From contig NZ_JAAGWG010000018.1 in the NCBI RefSeq assembly GCF_010682065.1, positions 23,979 to 87,978 of the forward strand: DNA of 64,000 nucleotides, in the 5' to 3' direction. The position numbers were made by a program, and so were the translations under genes. Shown piece by piece: positions 25,438-36,973 of this stretch (its first letter is position 1; each line of letters begins with the position of its first letter). A model generated the notes under the pieces. The model was not told the DNA's origin and made no database searches. It was given only the letters and a program-made list of their open reading frames with translations. The DNA is from Blastococcus saxobsidens (lineage in GTDB: Bacteria > Actinomycetota > Actinomycetes > Mycobacteriales > Geodermatophilaceae).

Positions 25438-26616
25438 ATGCGCACCAAGCTCTGCACCGTGGCCGCGGCGGGCGCCGCCGCCCTCCTCCTCGCCTCCTGC
25501 GGGTCCGGGGACTCCGGTGGCGGGGGCTCCGACGCCTCGGGCGGCCTGACCGGCGAGGGCAGCGGCGAGTCGTGCACCATCGAGGGCGCGGTGCCCATCG
25601 GCGCGGTGCTCAGCCTCACCGGTGCGGCGGCCAGCTACGGCGAGTCCCAGCAGCGCGGCCTGGAGCTGGCCGCCGCGGAGCTGGCCGAGACCGACGGCGT
25701 CACCTACGACCTGACGATCGAGGACGACCAGACCGATCCCCGCCAGGCGATCACGCTGTTCGACGAGTTCGTGAACGACGGCGCCAGCCTGATCATCGGC
25801 CCGACGCTGTCCAACGCCGCCGTGCAGGCCGACCCGATCGCCCAGGACGCCGGCGTCCCGGTGCTCGGCATCTCCAACACCGCGGCCGGCGTCACCGAGA
25901 TCGGCGACTACGTCTTCCGCGACTCGCTGACCGAGCAGGCGGTCATCCCGCAGACGATCGCCAAGGCCACCGAGGAGTTCGGCCTCCAGGACGTCGTCGT
26001 GATGTACAGCAACGACGACGCGTTCACCGAGTCCGGCTACGAGGCGTTCGCCGCGGCGCTGGAGGACGAGGGCGTGGAGGTCAGCGAGACGATCACCTTC
26101 TCCAAGTCCGACACCGACTTCCGCGCCCTGCTGACCCAGGCCCAGGAGAGCGACCCCGACGCGATCGTCGTCTCGGCGCTGATCGAGGCCGCCGTCCCGC
26201 TGGTCACCCAGGCCCGCGAGCTCGGCATCGACGTGCCGATCATCGGCGGCAACGGGTTCAACAACCCGCGGCTGATGGCCGACGCCGGTGAGGCGGCCGA
26301 GGGCGTCGTCGTCGGTGCCGCGTGGAACTCCTCGTCGGACAACCCGGAGAACCAGGCGTTCCTCGAGGCCTACGAGGCCGAGTACGACGCGCAGCCCGAC
26401 CAGTTCGCCGCGCAGGCCTACACCGGGCTGAAGCTGGTGGACCAGGCCGTGCGCGCCGGGTGCTCCGCCGAGCGCGACGCGATCCAGCAGGCCCTCGGCG
26501 AGATCGAGGACGTGCCGACGGTCCTGGGCGAGTTCTCCATCGACGAGAACCGCGACGCCGACCACCCCGCCGTCGTGCAGGTGGTCGAGAACGGCGCCTT
26601 CGCCGTCCTCGAGTGA
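25438..26616 (+). CDS. livK: Branched-chain amino acid-type ABC substrate-binding lipoprotein
   Basis: 392 residues. A signal peptide with lipobox (ALLLASCGSG) is followed by a Gly/Ser linker and a type I periplasmic-binding fold: PIGAVLSLTGAAASYGESQQ, IEDDQTDPRQAI and IIGPTLSNAAVQADPIAQ. The protein delivers ligand to the LivH/LivM permease encoded downstream. Ligand specificity (Leu/Ile/Val or another amide or urea-type compound) cannot be read from sequence. A very strong hairpin after this gene probably sets its mRNA level above that of the permease genes. Confidence 0.92.
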   Translation: MRTKLCTVAAAGAAALLLASCGSGDSGGGGSDASGGLTGEGSGESCTIEGAVPIGAVLSLTGAAASYGESQQRGLELAAAELAETDGVTYDLTIEDDQTDPRQAITLFDEFVNDGASLIIGPTLSNAAVQADPIAQDAGVPVLGISNTAAGVTEIGDYVFRDSLTEQAVIPQTIAKATEEFGLQDVVVMYSNDDAFTESGYEAFAAALEDEGVEVSETITFSKSDTDFRALLTQAQESDPDAIVVSALIEAAVPLVTQARELGIDVPIIGGNGFNNPRLMADAGEAAEGVVVGAAWNSSSDNPENQAFLEAYEAEYDAQPDQFAAQAYTGLKLVDQAVRAGCSAERDAIQQALGEIEDVPTVLGEFSIDENRDADHPAVVQVVENGAFAVLE

Positions 26617-26625
26617 TCCGGCGCA

Positions 26626-26704
26626 CGGCTCCGGTCGGCTGACCGGCCGAGCCGTCCTGCGACCCTCCCGGGGGCCCGGTCCGCGGACCGGGCCCCCGGG
26701 AGGG
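26626..26704 (+). terminator. Intra-operon hairpins after livK, including a 42-bp perfect palindrome
   Basis: A first hairpin uses CGGCTC (26626-26631) and GAGCCG (26649-26654). The second is exact: 26663-26683 is the reverse complement of 26684-26704 (arm begins CCCTCCCGGGGGCCCGG). Located between the binding-protein gene and livH, it likely acts as a partial terminator or RNA-stabilising stem. Confidence 0.75.
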
Positions 26705-26747
26705 CGTCGACTACCGTGCCTGCACCCACCTCGAGACAGGGAACGCT

Positions 26748-27622
26748 GTGCAGCAGCTCCTCAACGGCATCTTCATCGGCTCGATCTACGCGCTGTTCGC
26801 GATCGGGTTCACGCTGGTCTTCGGCATCCTCGACCGGCTGAACCTGGCGCACCCCGCGGTCTTCGCCGCCTCGGCCTTCGTGGGCATCGAGCTCGTCGAG
26901 CGCGGCGGGCTCTCCCTGTGGGCGGCGCTCCCGCTGGTGTTCGTCGTCGGCGGCGTGCTGGGCCTGCTGATCGAGCGGCTGGCGTTCCGCCCGCTCAAGG
27001 GCCGGGCCGACGCGCACTTCGCCGGCCTGATCTCCTCCATCGCGCTGGCCGGCATGCTGATCGCCCTGCTGCAGTGGCGGTACGGCCCCGACACCCGCCG
27101 CTTCCCGCCGGGCTCGTTCCCCGACACCCGGTTCGAGGTGTTCGGCGCCCAGGTCACCCTCGTGCAGGTGGTGATCCTCGCGGTCTCCCTCGCCCTGATG
27201 GTGGGGCTGACCTACATGGTCACCCGCACCCGGCTGGGCCGCGGCATGCGCGCGGTCGCGGAGAACCCGACGGCGGCGCGGGTGCTCGGCGTGGACGTCG
27301 ACCGGGTGACCGCGGTGACCTTCGCCATCTCCTCGGCGCTCGGCGCGGTCGCCGGCGTGCTGTTCGCCATCAACGTGAACACCGCCCAGCTCGGCATGGG
27401 CGCCGCCATCGAGCTCAAGGGCCTGGCCGTCATCATCGTCGGCGGCATGGGCTCGCTGCCGGGGGCGCTCATCGGCGGGCTGCTCCTGGGCCTGGCCGAG
27501 GTGTTCGCCGTCCAGTACATCGGCTCGTCCTGGATCGACGTGATCGCCTTCGGCCTGCTGTTCGTCATCCTCCTGCTGCGCCCGCAGGGCCTGCTCGGCG
27601 CGCGGAAGGTCCGGGAGGTCTG

Positions 27623-27623
<1 letters not shown>
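26748..27623 (+). CDS. livH: Branched-chain amino acid-type ABC permease LivH
   Basis: 291 residues from GTG 26748. About eight membrane helices. Family segments are clear: NGIFIGSIYALFAIGFTLVF at the N-terminus, RTRLGRGMRAVAENPTAARV (EAA loop) and AVIIVGGMGSLPGALIGGLL. It pairs with the LivM part of the next protein. Its stop overlaps the next start (TGATG). Confidence 0.95.
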
Positions 27624-29436
<1,813 letters not shown>

Positions 29437-29440
<4 letters not shown>

Positions 29441-30159
29441 GCGACCCCATCCTCACCGTGGAGGACCTGCGGGTGACCTACGGCCGGGTCGAGGCGGTCC
29501 GGAGCGTCAGCTTCCGCGCCGAGCCGGGGTCGCTCGTGACGCTGGTCGGCGCGAACGGGGCCGGGAAGTCCTCGGTCATCAACGCCGTCTCCGGGCTGCT
29601 CCGGCCGGCCGGTGGCCGGATCACGTTCGAGGGTCAGGACATCACCCGGACCCCGGCGCACAAGCTGGTGGGCCGGGGGCTGGTCCAGGTGCCCGAGGGG
29701 CGTCAGATCCTCGCCACGCTGACCATCGAGGAGAACCTCCAGATGGGCGGGTGGCACTCCGGCAACGGCGGCGCCGGCTCGATCGACGCGATGTACGACC
29801 GGTTCCCGGTGCTCGCCGAGCGGCGCGCGCTGCCGGCCGGTGCGCTGTCCGGCGGCGAGCAGCAGATGCTGGCCATCGCCCGCGCGCTGGTGGCCGGGCC
29901 CAAGGTGATGCTCATGGACGAGCCGTCGATGGGGCTGGCGCCCAAGATCGTCGACGAGGTGTTCCGGGTCATCGAGGAGATCCGCGCCTCGGGCACCACC
30001 GTCGTGCTGGTGGAGCAGAACGCCCGCCGGGCGCTGCGCGCGGCCGACCACGGCTACGTCATGGCCAGCGGGGAGGTCGTGCACTCCGGCCGGGCCGCCG
30101 ACCTGCTCGCCGACGAGCGGATCGTGCAGGCCTACCTGGGGGTCGAGAGCGGCAGCTGA
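29437..30159 (+). CDS. livF: Branched-chain amino acid-type ABC ATP-binding protein LivF
   Basis: 240 residues from ATG 29437, overlapping the fusion gene stop. Walker A GANGAGKSS, the LivF segment LVQVPEGRQILATLTIEENL, signature LSGGEQQMLAIARAL, Walker B MLMDEPSMGLAP and switch region VVLVEQN. It ends with IVQAYLG, usual for LivF. It partners the LivG domain of the preceding protein. Confidence 0.95.
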
Positions 30160-30178
30160 CCCCAGAACCGGCTGGAAC

Positions 30179-30235
30179 GGCCCCCGCGCAGGGTCCCGCC
30201 ACGAGCGCAGCGAGTGGTGGGGGGCACGGGGGTCC
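30179..30235 (+). terminator. Hairpin after livF
   Basis: GGCCCCCG (30179-30186) pairs with CGGGGGTCC (30227-30235, one bulge). The inside holds a second stem around GAGCGCAGCGAG, a sequence style common in actinobacterial intergenic repeats. Short T-rich run follows (TTCT). Confidence 0.55.
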
Positions 30236-30251
30236 TTCTAAGGTGCCTGTC

Positions 30252-30611
30252 GTGACCGACTGCCTGTTCTGCCGCATGGTCGCCGGTGAGATCCCCGCCG
30301 ACGTCGTCCACCGCACCGACCGCGTGCTCGCCTTCCGCGACATCAACCCGCAGGCGCCGACGCACGTGCTGGTCATCCCGACCGACCACCACGCCACCGC
30401 CGGCGCGCTGGCCGAGGCCGACCCGGCGCTGCTCGGCGAGGTCGTGGCGGCCGCCCACGCGGTGGCTCGTCAGGAGGGCCTGGTCGGCGGGGACGGCGCC
30501 GAGCCGGGCTACCGGCTGGTCGCCAACACCGGCCCCGACGCGGGCCAGACCGTCCACCACGTCCACCTGCACGTGCTGGGTGGCCGGGGGCTCGGCTGGC
30601 CGCCGGGGTGA
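30252..30611 (+). CDS. HIT-family nucleotide hydrolase/transferase
   Basis: 119 residues from GTG 30252 (GTG 30243 would add three). Zinc-type N-terminus CLFCRMVAGEIPADVVH and the C-terminal HIT triad VHHVHLHVLGG are both present. Members cleave or transfer nucleoside phosphates such as purine phosphoramidates. The actinobacterial homologue is often encoded close to phoH, and here phoH is about 1 kb away, so this gene may belong to the old backbone. Confidence 0.93.
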   Translation: MTDCLFCRMVAGEIPADVVHRTDRVLAFRDINPQAPTHVLVIPTDHHATAGALAEADPALLGEVVAAAHAVARQEGLVGGDGAEPGYRLVANTGPDAGQTVHHVHLHVLGGRGLGWPPG

Positions 30612-30642
30612 CCCCCGCAGGGCAGCCTGAGAGGGTGGGGGC

Positions 30643-31455
30643 ATGAGCGAGCCCCTGCGCATCGAGCGCGACGGCGACGTCGCCGTCGTCGTCCTGGACA
30701 ACCCGCCGCTGAACCTCTTCGACGCGGCGACCTTCGACGCGATGGAGCGGGTGGCGCGCGAACTCGTCGCGATGACCGACCCGGCCGACCCCGACCGTGC
30801 CCGCGCGGTGCTGGTCGAGGCGCGCGGCAAGGTCGTCTCCGGGGGCGTCGACGTCACCTACTTCCGCGACATCGCCGAGGGGCCCGACCCGGCCGAGCGC
30901 GGCGGCGAGCTGTGGGCCCGCCTGCTGGAGGTGGCCAACACCTTCGAGGACCTGCCGGTGCCCACGGTGTTCGCCGCCCACGGGCTGACGCTGACCGCAG
31001 CCTTCGAGCTGGCGCTGTCCTGCGACATCCTGCTGGCCGCGGAGAAGGCGTCGTTCGGGCTGGTGGAGATCGTCGTGGGGCTGACCCCGTCGATGGGCGG
31101 GCCGCAGCGGCTGGCCGAGCGCGCCGGGCCGGCGCGGGCCAAGGAGCTGATCTACACCGGCGAGCGCTACCCCGCCGCGGTGCTGGAGCGCTGGAACGTG
31201 GTCAACCGGGTGCTGCCGGACGAGGGCTTCGCCGAGGCGGCCCGCGCCTACGCCCACCGGGTGGCCGCCGGCCCGACGGTGGCGCACGCGGCGACGAAGC
31301 GGCTGGCGTCGGTCGCGGTCCGCGAGGGGGCCCGGGCCGCCGACGCGCTGGTGCCCACGGTCTCCGGCCCGCTGTTCGCCACCGAGGACCTGCGCGGGGC
31401 GGTGGCGTCGTTCCTGTCCGAGGGACCGGGCAAGGCCACCTACCGGGGGCGCTGA
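30643..31455 (+). CDS. Enoyl-CoA hydratase/isomerase family protein
   Basis: 270 residues with a good ribosome binding site. Crotonase landmarks: VVLDNPPLNLFDAATFDAM, GKVVSGGVDVTYF (first oxyanion segment, about 65-77), HGLTLTAAFELALSCDILLA and FGLVEIVVGLTPSMGG. It differs from the copy at 9301 and is not a recent duplicate. Substrate unknown. It may be cotranscribed with the HIT gene (31-base gap). Confidence 0.87.
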   Translation: MSEPLRIERDGDVAVVVLDNPPLNLFDAATFDAMERVARELVAMTDPADPDRARAVLVEARGKVVSGGVDVTYFRDIAEGPDPAERGGELWARLLEVANTFEDLPVPTVFAAHGLTLTAAFELALSCDILLAAEKASFGLVEIVVGLTPSMGGPQRLAERAGPARAKELIYTGERYPAAVLERWNVVNRVLPDEGFAEAARAYAHRVAAGPTVAHAATKRLASVAVREGARAADALVPTVSGPLFATEDLRGAVASFLSEGPGKATYRGR

Positions 31456-31560
31456 CCCCATCGGGCGACGGGCGCTTGGGCGGCGCCGGCGCGGGTAGAG
31501 TTGACCGGTCCGGTGCCGCAACAGCACATCGCCGTAGCAGGAAGGCAGGGTCGAGGGTTC

Positions 31561-33759
31561 TTGCCCGACACCTCCCCGAACGTCCCCGTGCCGGGTGCGC
31601 CCACGTCCCGTGAGGCTTCGGCGCACGCCGCCGCCGCGGACGGCGCCCCCGAGAGCGCGGCGGCCGTCCGCACCACGATCACCGTTCCCGAGACCGTCCC
31701 GATGGTGTCCCTCCTGGGCTCCGGCGACGAGCTGCTCCGCCTGCTCGAGACCGAGCTCGAGGCCGACGTGCACGTGCGCGGCAACGAGGTCGCGCTCACC
31801 GGGCAGCCGGGCGACAACGCCTTCGCCGTCCGCGTGTTCGACGAGCTCATCGCGCTCGTCCGCACCGGCCAGGCGCTGCGCCCCGACTCGGTGCGCCGCG
31901 TCGTGGCGATGCTGCGCGCCGGCGGGTCCGAGCGGCCGGCCGACGTCCTGAGCCTGGACATCATCAGCCGCCGGGGCCGCACCATCCGGCCCAAGACGCT
32001 GAACCAGAAGCGGTACGTCGACGCCATCGACGAGCACACCATCGTCTTCGGCATCGGCCCCGCCGGTACCGGCAAGACCTACCTGGCGATGGCCAAGGCC
32101 GTGCAGGCGCTCACCACCAAGCAGGTCAACCGGATCATCCTGACCCGGCCGGCCGTCGAGGCCGGCGAGCGGCTGGGCTACCTGCCCGGCACCCTCTCGG
32201 AGAAGATCGACCCCTACCTGCGGCCGCTGTACGACGCGCTGCACGACATGGTCGACCCGGAGTCCATCCCGCGGCTCATGGCGGCCGGCACCATCGAGGT
32301 CGCGCCGCTGGCCTACATGCGGGGCCGGGCGCAGCCGTACGACGCGCAGGTGCTCACGCCGAACGGGTTCATGCCCATCGGCACGCTGCAGGTGGGCGAT
32401 CTCGTGGTCGGCTCCGACGGGCTGCCGACCCCGGTGCTCGGCGTCTACCCGCAGGGCCGGAAGGCGGTCTACCGGGTCACCACGCAGGACGGCGGGTCGA
32501 CCCTTGCCTGCGGCGAGCACCTCTGGACCGTCACCACCCCCGACGACCGGCGTCGCGGCACCACCCGCACGCTCGAGACGCAGGAGATGGCGGGCAACCT
32601 CCGCTGGGGTGCGGGAGCTCACCGGTACGAACTCCCCCTGGTCGAGGCCGTCGAGTTCGAGCCCCAGGAGGTGCCGCTCGACCCCTACGCGCTCGGGCTC
32701 CTGCTGGGCGACGGTTGCCTGACCACGGCGACCACCCCCTCCTTCTCGACGGCCGACGCCGACCTCGTCGTCGCTCTGGAGTCGGCGCTGGACGGCATCC
32801 AGGTGCGGCACAGGGCCGGACCCGACTACGTCCTGCACCACGTCGACGGCGGCCGCGGGGGACTGCGCATCGCCAACCCGGTGACCGAGGCCGTCCGCGA
32901 ACTCGGGCTGGCCGGCACGCGGTCGGCAACGAAGTTCGTGCCGTGGGTGTACTCGCACAACACGGCAGAGGTCCGCACCGCCCTGCTGCAGGGGCTGCTG
33001 GACTCCGATGGGGATCCGGTCACCCAGCGCGGCCGGACGTGCCGCATCCAGTACACGACGACGTCGGAGCGACTGCGCGACGACGTCATGTTCCTGGTGC
33101 GCTCACTGGGCGGCGTCGTCACCTCGCGCACCCGCCCCGCGACCGGCCGACGTCCCGGCCTGGCGAACGGGCGCCCGGTGCACCACCGGCACGCGGCGCA
33201 CGTCCTCGACATCCGGCTGCCGGCCGGCGTCCAGCCCTTCCGGCTGGAGCGCAAGCGCAGGATCTACGAGGAGCACGGCGGCGGACGACCGATGCGGTTC
33301 ATCCACAGCATCGAGCCGGTCGGTGAGGTGGAGACCCTGTGCATCCAGGTCGGCGCACAGGACTCGCTGTACGTGACGGACGACTTCCTCGTCACCCACA
33401 ACACCCTGAACGATGCGTTCGTCATCCTCGACGAGGCGCAGAACACCACCGCCGAGCAGATGAAGATGTTCCTCACCCGGCTCGGGTTCGGCTCCAAGAT
33501 CGTCGTCACCGGTGACGTGACGCAGGTCGACCTGCCCGGTGGCGCGCAGAGCGGGCTGAAGATCGTCCGCGAGATCCTCGACGGGATCGACGACGTCCAC
33601 TTCGCCAACCTGACCAGCACCGACGTCGTCCGGCACCGCCTCGTCGGCAACATCGTCGACGCCTACGAGCGGTGGGACGCCACCCGTCAGGCCCCCACGA
33701 CCCGATCGGCTGCTGGCGCGCCGGTCCGGACCTCGCGACCGCGCCGGCAGGGGAGCTGA
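31561..33759 (+). CDS. phoH: PhoH-family ATPase carrying an intein
   Basis: 732 residues from TTG 31561; TTG 31501 would add 20 and overlaps a possible -10 (TAGAGT, 31496-31501). The PhoH host protein is about 374 residues: Walker [15 protein letters not shown] near 165, then [15 protein letters not shown], interrupted after AYMRGR (residue 256) by a 358-residue intein, and resumed at [16 protein letters not shown] (Walker B from 615). The insertion splits the most conserved part of the ATPase, so splicing is needed for activity. PhoH is an RNA/nucleotide-dependent ATPase of unclear role. It leads the ybeY-corC-era group. Confidence 0.95.
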   Translation: MPDTSPNVPVPGAPTSREASAHAAAADGAPESAAAVRTTITVPETVPMVSLLGSGDELLRLLETELEADVHVRGNEVALTGQPGDNAFAVRVFDELIALVRTGQALRPDSVRRVVAMLRAGGSERPADVLSLDIISRRGRTIRPKTLNQKRYVDAIDEHTIVFGIGPAGTGKTYLAMAKAVQALTTKQVNRIILTRPAVEAGERLGYLPGTLSEKIDPYLRPLYDALHDMVDPESIPRLMAAGTIEVAPLAYMRGRAQPYDAQVLTPNGFMPIGTLQVGDLVVGSDGLPTPVLGVYPQGRKAVYRVTTQDGGSTLACGEHLWTVTTPDDRRRGTTRTLETQEMAGNLRWGAGAHRYELPLVEAVEFEPQEVPLDPYALGLLLGDGCLTTATTPSFSTADADLVVALESALDGIQVRHRAGPDYVLHHVDGGRGGLRIANPVTEAVRELGLAGTRSATKFVPWVYSHNTAEVRTALLQGLLDSDGDPVTQRGRTCRIQYTTTSERLRDDVMFLVRSLGGVVTSRTRPATGRRPGLANGRPVHHRHAAHVLDIRLPAGVQPFRLERKRRIYEEHGGGRPMRFIHSIEPVGEVETLCIQVGAQDSLYVTDDFLVTHNTLNDAFVILDEAQNTTAEQMKMFLTRLGFGSKIVVTGDVTQVDLPGGAQSGLKIVREILDGIDDVHFANLTSTDVVRHRLVGNIVDAYERWDATRQAPTTRSAAGAPVRTSRPRRQGS
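32329..33402 (+). mobile_element. Class-3-like intein with LAGLIDADG endonuclease
   Basis: 358 residues, beginning [13 protein letters not shown] (Ala at position 1 instead of Cys/Ser) and ending VTHN before Thr+1. The W-C-T set of class 3 inteins is present: Trp66 in GEHLW, Cys338 in LCIQV and Thr356 in VTHN. In that class the internal Cys starts splicing. Two LAGLIDADG-like motifs ([11 protein letters not shown] about 121; [11 protein letters not shown] about 219) with acidic residues intact suggest a homing endonuclease that may still be active. Confidence 0.9.
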
Positions 33760-33764
33760 CCACC

Positions 33765-34268
33765 GTGCCCGTCGAGGTGTCCAACGAGTCCGAGATCGCC
33801 GTGGACGAGGCCGAGCTGGCCGGCGTCTGCCGGTTCGTGCTCGGCGAGATGAAGATCAACCCGATGGCCGAGCTGTCGGTGCTCTGCGTCGACACGGAGT
33901 ACATGAGCAGCCTGCACGAGCGGTGGATGGGCGAGAAGGGCCCCACCGACGTCCTGGCCTTCCCCATGGACGAGTTCGACTCCGGCCGCCCGGACGACCC
34001 CGACCCGGGCCCCGCGCTGCTCGGCGACATCGTGCTGTGCCCGGCCGTCGCCGTCCGGCAGGCCCGGGCCGCCGGCCACACCATGGACGACGAGCTGGTG
34101 CTGCTGGCCACCCACGGCGTGCTGCACCTGCTGGGCTACGACCACATGGAGCCCGACGAGGAGAAGGAGATGTTCGGTCTCCAGTCGAAGCTCATCGACG
34201 CCTGGCGCGCCGCTCCTCGCGAGCCGGTGACCGGCGCCGCCACCGGTCAGGAGAGCGGTTCCCGATGA
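33765..34268 (+). CDS. ybeY: Endoribonuclease YbeY
   Basis: 167 residues from GTG 33765 with GGGGAG upstream. The metal site [13 protein letters not shown] gives the three His ligands of the UPF0054 family. It acts in 16S rRNA 3'-end maturation and ribosome quality control. It begins five bases after phoH and overlaps the next gene by four, the conserved phoH-ybeY order. Confidence 0.96.
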   Translation: MPVEVSNESEIAVDEAELAGVCRFVLGEMKINPMAELSVLCVDTEYMSSLHERWMGEKGPTDVLAFPMDEFDSGRPDDPDPGPALLGDIVLCPAVAVRQARAAGHTMDDELVLLATHGVLHLLGYDHMEPDEEKEMFGLQSKLIDAWRAAPREPVTGAATGQESGSR

Positions 34269-35623
34269 CCTCCACCGCGATCACGATGCTCGTGGTCGCC
34301 GGCTGCCTGGTCCCGCTCGCGGGCGTCTTCGGTGCGATGGACGCCGCCCTGCAACGCGTCTCCAAGGCACGCGTGGAGGAGCTGCGCCGGGACGGCGTCA
34401 AGCGCGCCGCCGCGCTCGAGGAGGTCGTCGCCGAGCGGGCGCGGCACGTCTCCCTGCTCCTGCTGCTGCGCATCCTCTGCGAGATGGTGGCCGCGGTGCT
34501 GGCCACCGTCCTGCTCTACGACCTGTGGGGCGGCGGCTGGCGCACCTTCCTCGTCGCCGCCGGCGTGATGACCGTCGTCAGCTACGTGCTGGTCGGCGTC
34601 GGCCCGCGCACCCTGGGCCGGCAGCACGCCTACAGCACGGCGCTGGCCACCGCGGGCGTCGTGAAGCTGCTCGGCCGGGTGCTCGGCCCGGTCGCGACGC
34701 TGCTGATCCTGGTCGGCAACGCGATCACCCCCGGGCGCGGCTTCCGCGACGGCCCGTTCTCCTCCGAGGTGGAGCTGCGCGAGCTCGTCGACCTGGCCGA
34801 GGAGCGCGGCGTCGTCGAGTCCGGCGAGCGGAACATGATCCACTCGGTGTTCGAGCTGGGTGACACGATCGCCCGCGAGGTCATGGTGCCGCGCACCGAC
34901 GTCGTCTACATCGAGCGGCACAAGACCGTGCGGCAGGCCCTGGCCCTGGCCCTGCGCAGCGGGTTCAGCCGCATCCCGGTCATCGGCGAGAACGTCGACG
35001 ACGTCGTCGGCGTGGTCTACCTCAAGGACCTCGTGCGGCGGTCGCAGAACGCCGGTGACCAGCGCGGGCCCAAGGTCGAGGAGCTGATGCGGACGCCCAC
35101 GTTCGTCCCGGAGTCCAAGCCGGTCGACGAGCTGCTCCGCGACATGCAGGCCCGGCGGATCCACATCGCGATCGTGGTGGACGAGTACGGCGGTTTCGCC
35201 GGGCTGGTCACCATCGAGGACATCCTCGAGGAGATCGTCGGTGAGATCGCCGACGAGCACGACACCTTCCAGCGCCCCGAGATCGAGCAGCTCGAGGACG
35301 GCTCGGTGCGGGTCACCGCGCGGCTGCCGGTGCAGGGTCTGGCGGAGCTGTTCCCGGGCGTCGAGCTGACCGAGGACGACGACGTCGAGACCGTCGGCGG
35401 GCTGCTCGCCCGCGAGCTGGGCCGGGTCCCGATCGAGGGCGCGGCCGCCGAGGTCGGCGGCCTGCGGCTGGTCGCCGAGAGCACCGGCGGGCGGCGCAAC
35501 CGGATCGACACGATGCTCGTCTGCCGCGTGCCCGAGCCGTCGGAGGACGGCGCGGACTCCGGCGCCGAGGACGGGTCCGGTGCCACCCGCGCCGACCTCC
35601 ACGCCGACCTGGTGGAAAACTGA
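34265..35623 (+). CDS. HlyC/CorC family membrane protein (DUF21-CBS-CorC_HlyC)
   Basis: 452 residues. N-terminal DUF21/CNNM membrane domain with about four helices (1-150), then a CBS pair ([11 protein letters not shown] around 205, [36 protein letters not shown]) and a C-terminal CorC_HlyC domain. The family is linked to Mg2+/Co2+ export or resistance. The acidic tail is specific to this protein. The name hemolysin in older annotations is misleading. Position between ybeY and era is conserved. Confidence 0.93.
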   Translation: MTSTAITMLVVAGCLVPLAGVFGAMDAALQRVSKARVEELRRDGVKRAAALEEVVAERARHVSLLLLLRILCEMVAAVLATVLLYDLWGGGWRTFLVAAGVMTVVSYVLVGVGPRTLGRQHAYSTALATAGVVKLLGRVLGPVATLLILVGNAITPGRGFRDGPFSSEVELRELVDLAEERGVVESGERNMIHSVFELGDTIAREVMVPRTDVVYIERHKTVRQALALALRSGFSRIPVIGENVDDVVGVVYLKDLVRRSQNAGDQRGPKVEELMRTPTFVPESKPVDELLRDMQARRIHIAIVVDEYGGFAGLVTIEDILEEIVGEIADEHDTFQRPEIEQLEDGSVRVTARLPVQGLAELFPGVELTEDDDVETVGGLLARELGRVPIEGAAAEVGGLRLVAESTGGRRNRIDTMLVCRVPEPSEDGADSGAEDGSGATRADLHADLVEN

Positions 35624-35629
35624 CGTCCC

Positions 35630-35962
35630 GTGGCTGAACTGCACCCCGAGGACGCGAAGCTCGTCACCCTGGCCCGGTCCGCCCGCGGCCGCACCGGCGC
35701 CGCCGAGGGCGCGGCGGTGCGCGACACCGACGGCCGCACCTACGTCGCGGCCGGCGTCTCCCTGCCGTCGCTGAAGCTGTCGGCGCTGCAGGCCGCGGTC
35801 GCCGCCGCCGTCTCCAGCGGGGTCGAGGGGCTCGAGGCCGCGGTGGTCGTCTCCGCGGCCGATGCGGTGGAGCAGGAGGGCCTGGCCGCCGTCCGGGACC
35901 TCACCGCCGATGCGCCGGTGCACCTCGCCGGCCCCGACGGCACGCTGCGCGCGACGGTCTAG
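35630..35962 (+). CDS. Cytidine-deaminase-like protein without the zinc site
   Basis: 110 residues from GTG 35630. Overall pattern (LVTLARSARGRTGAAEGAAV, then TYVAAGVSLPSLKLSALQA) resembles the cytidine deaminase fold, but neither the HAE nor the PCxxC zinc motif is present: SLKLSALQAAV occupies the first site. It is thus probably catalytically inactive. An equivalent gene sits between corC and era in mycobacteria (Rv2365c, from memory). Stop is TAG, sharing CTAG with the opposing gene's TAG. Confidence 0.75.
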   Translation: MAELHPEDAKLVTLARSARGRTGAAEGAAVRDTDGRTYVAAGVSLPSLKLSALQAAVAAAVSSGVEGLEAAVVVSAADAVEQEGLAAVRDLTADAPVHLAGPDGTLRATV

Positions 35963-36558
35963 CGGGACAGCGGCACGCCGACGGCGTCGGCGAAGGCGTC
36001 GGCGTCCCGCGCCCAGAACGTGAACGACTGCTCGCCGTCGTCGGTCAGGTGCCGGACGACGACCCGCGTGCGGCCCGGCCACCACGCACCCCGCTTCCGC
36101 GGCTTCGGCCAGTCCGCCGGCGCCGGTCCGGTGCGCACCGCCTGCACCAGTGCGGACGGGACGACGGCTGCCGGATCGGTCCGCGTGCCGGCCACGTCGA
36201 AGGAGACGCCGTGGTCGGAGACGGTGAGCCGGCGGGTGTTCACCAGGAACACGGCCAGCCCGGCGGGCACGGCCAGCACCAGCTCGTCCTGGGCCGCGGC
36301 CCAGCCGCCGCGCCAGGCGAAGAGGCCCACCCACACCGCGACCACGGCGACGGCGACCGCCAGGGCCACCGGGCCGGCCGACCGGTACTGCCAGTAGCGC
36401 AGCGGCGCTGGGACGACGGTCGCGGAGCGCTTCGGCCCCCAGCCGACGAGGAACCGGTGCCCGCGCACCTGCTCGACGTGCAGCCGGCGCGCGCGGTCCA
36501 CCGCTGCCTGCGGCGGTCGCGACCGGTTCCGCTCTCGTGCTGCCACGGCAGCGATCAT
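35959..36558 (-). CDS. PH-like membrane protein of unknown function
   Basis: 199 residues from ATG 36558 (the start is uncertain; no clear ribosome binding site). A basic N-terminus is followed by two membrane helices (GPVALAVAVAVVAVWVGLF and ELVLAVPAGLAVFLV, about 75-125) and a cytoplasmic part with LTVSDHGVSFDV, like bacterial PH-domain proteins. Function unknown. It is an insertion of opposite orientation in the corC-era run and ends in TAG, overlapping the neighbour's stop by four bases. Confidence 0.7.
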   Translation of the reverse strand: MIAAVAARERNRSRPPQAAVDRARRLHVEQVRGHRFLVGWGPKRSATVVPAPLRYWQYRSAGPVALAVAVAVVAVWVGLFAWRGGWAAAQDELVLAVPAGLAVFLVNTRRLTVSDHGVSFDVAGTRTDPAAVVPSALVQAVRTGPAPADWPKPRKRGAWWPGRTRVVVRHLTDDGEQSFTFWARDADAFADAVGVPLSR

Positions 36559-36692
36559 CCCAGCCCGCCGCGGCCGGGCGGCCACCGTGCTCCGACGACG
36601 CCGCGGGTGTGCGCCACGGCTGGCAGATCTCTTGCGGACGGGGTCAATCCGGCCACTTCCGGGCGAGGCGCCGACGGGTGAGGGTCGAAGGC

Positions 36693-36893
36693 GTGACGAC
36701 GCTGCTGTTCCTGGTGCTGCTCCTGCTGTTCCTCCGGGCGCTGGGTCGCCCCGTCTCCGGACCGCCCCGGGCACCGGCGGTCACCTGGTCGGAGGTCGGG
36801 GCCCGCCTGGCCGGTGACGTGCTGGCCGGCGGGCGACTGCTCGGCCGGCTGCACGCCGCCGGGCGGGACCGGGTCGGCCGCCCCTGGTCCTGA
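36693..36893 (+). CDS. Small single-pass membrane protein
   Basis: 66 residues from GTG 36693 (GTG 36678 is an alternative). One N-terminal hydrophobic helix (TLLFLVLLLLFLRALG) and a basic, Gly-rich cytoplasmic tail. No family recognised. Codon use in this stretch is consistent with coding, and it sits between the PH-like gene and era. Moderate confidence only. Confidence 0.45.
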   Translation: MTTLLFLVLLLLFLRALGRPVSGPPRAPAVTWSEVGARLAGDVLAGGRLLGRLHAAGRDRVGRPWS

Positions 36894-36973
36894 CCGCCGA
36901 GCGGGACCCGCCGGCCGCGCCTGCGGGGCTCCGGCGCGCGGGGATGTCGGGCCCCGGTGGGACACTGGCTGCC

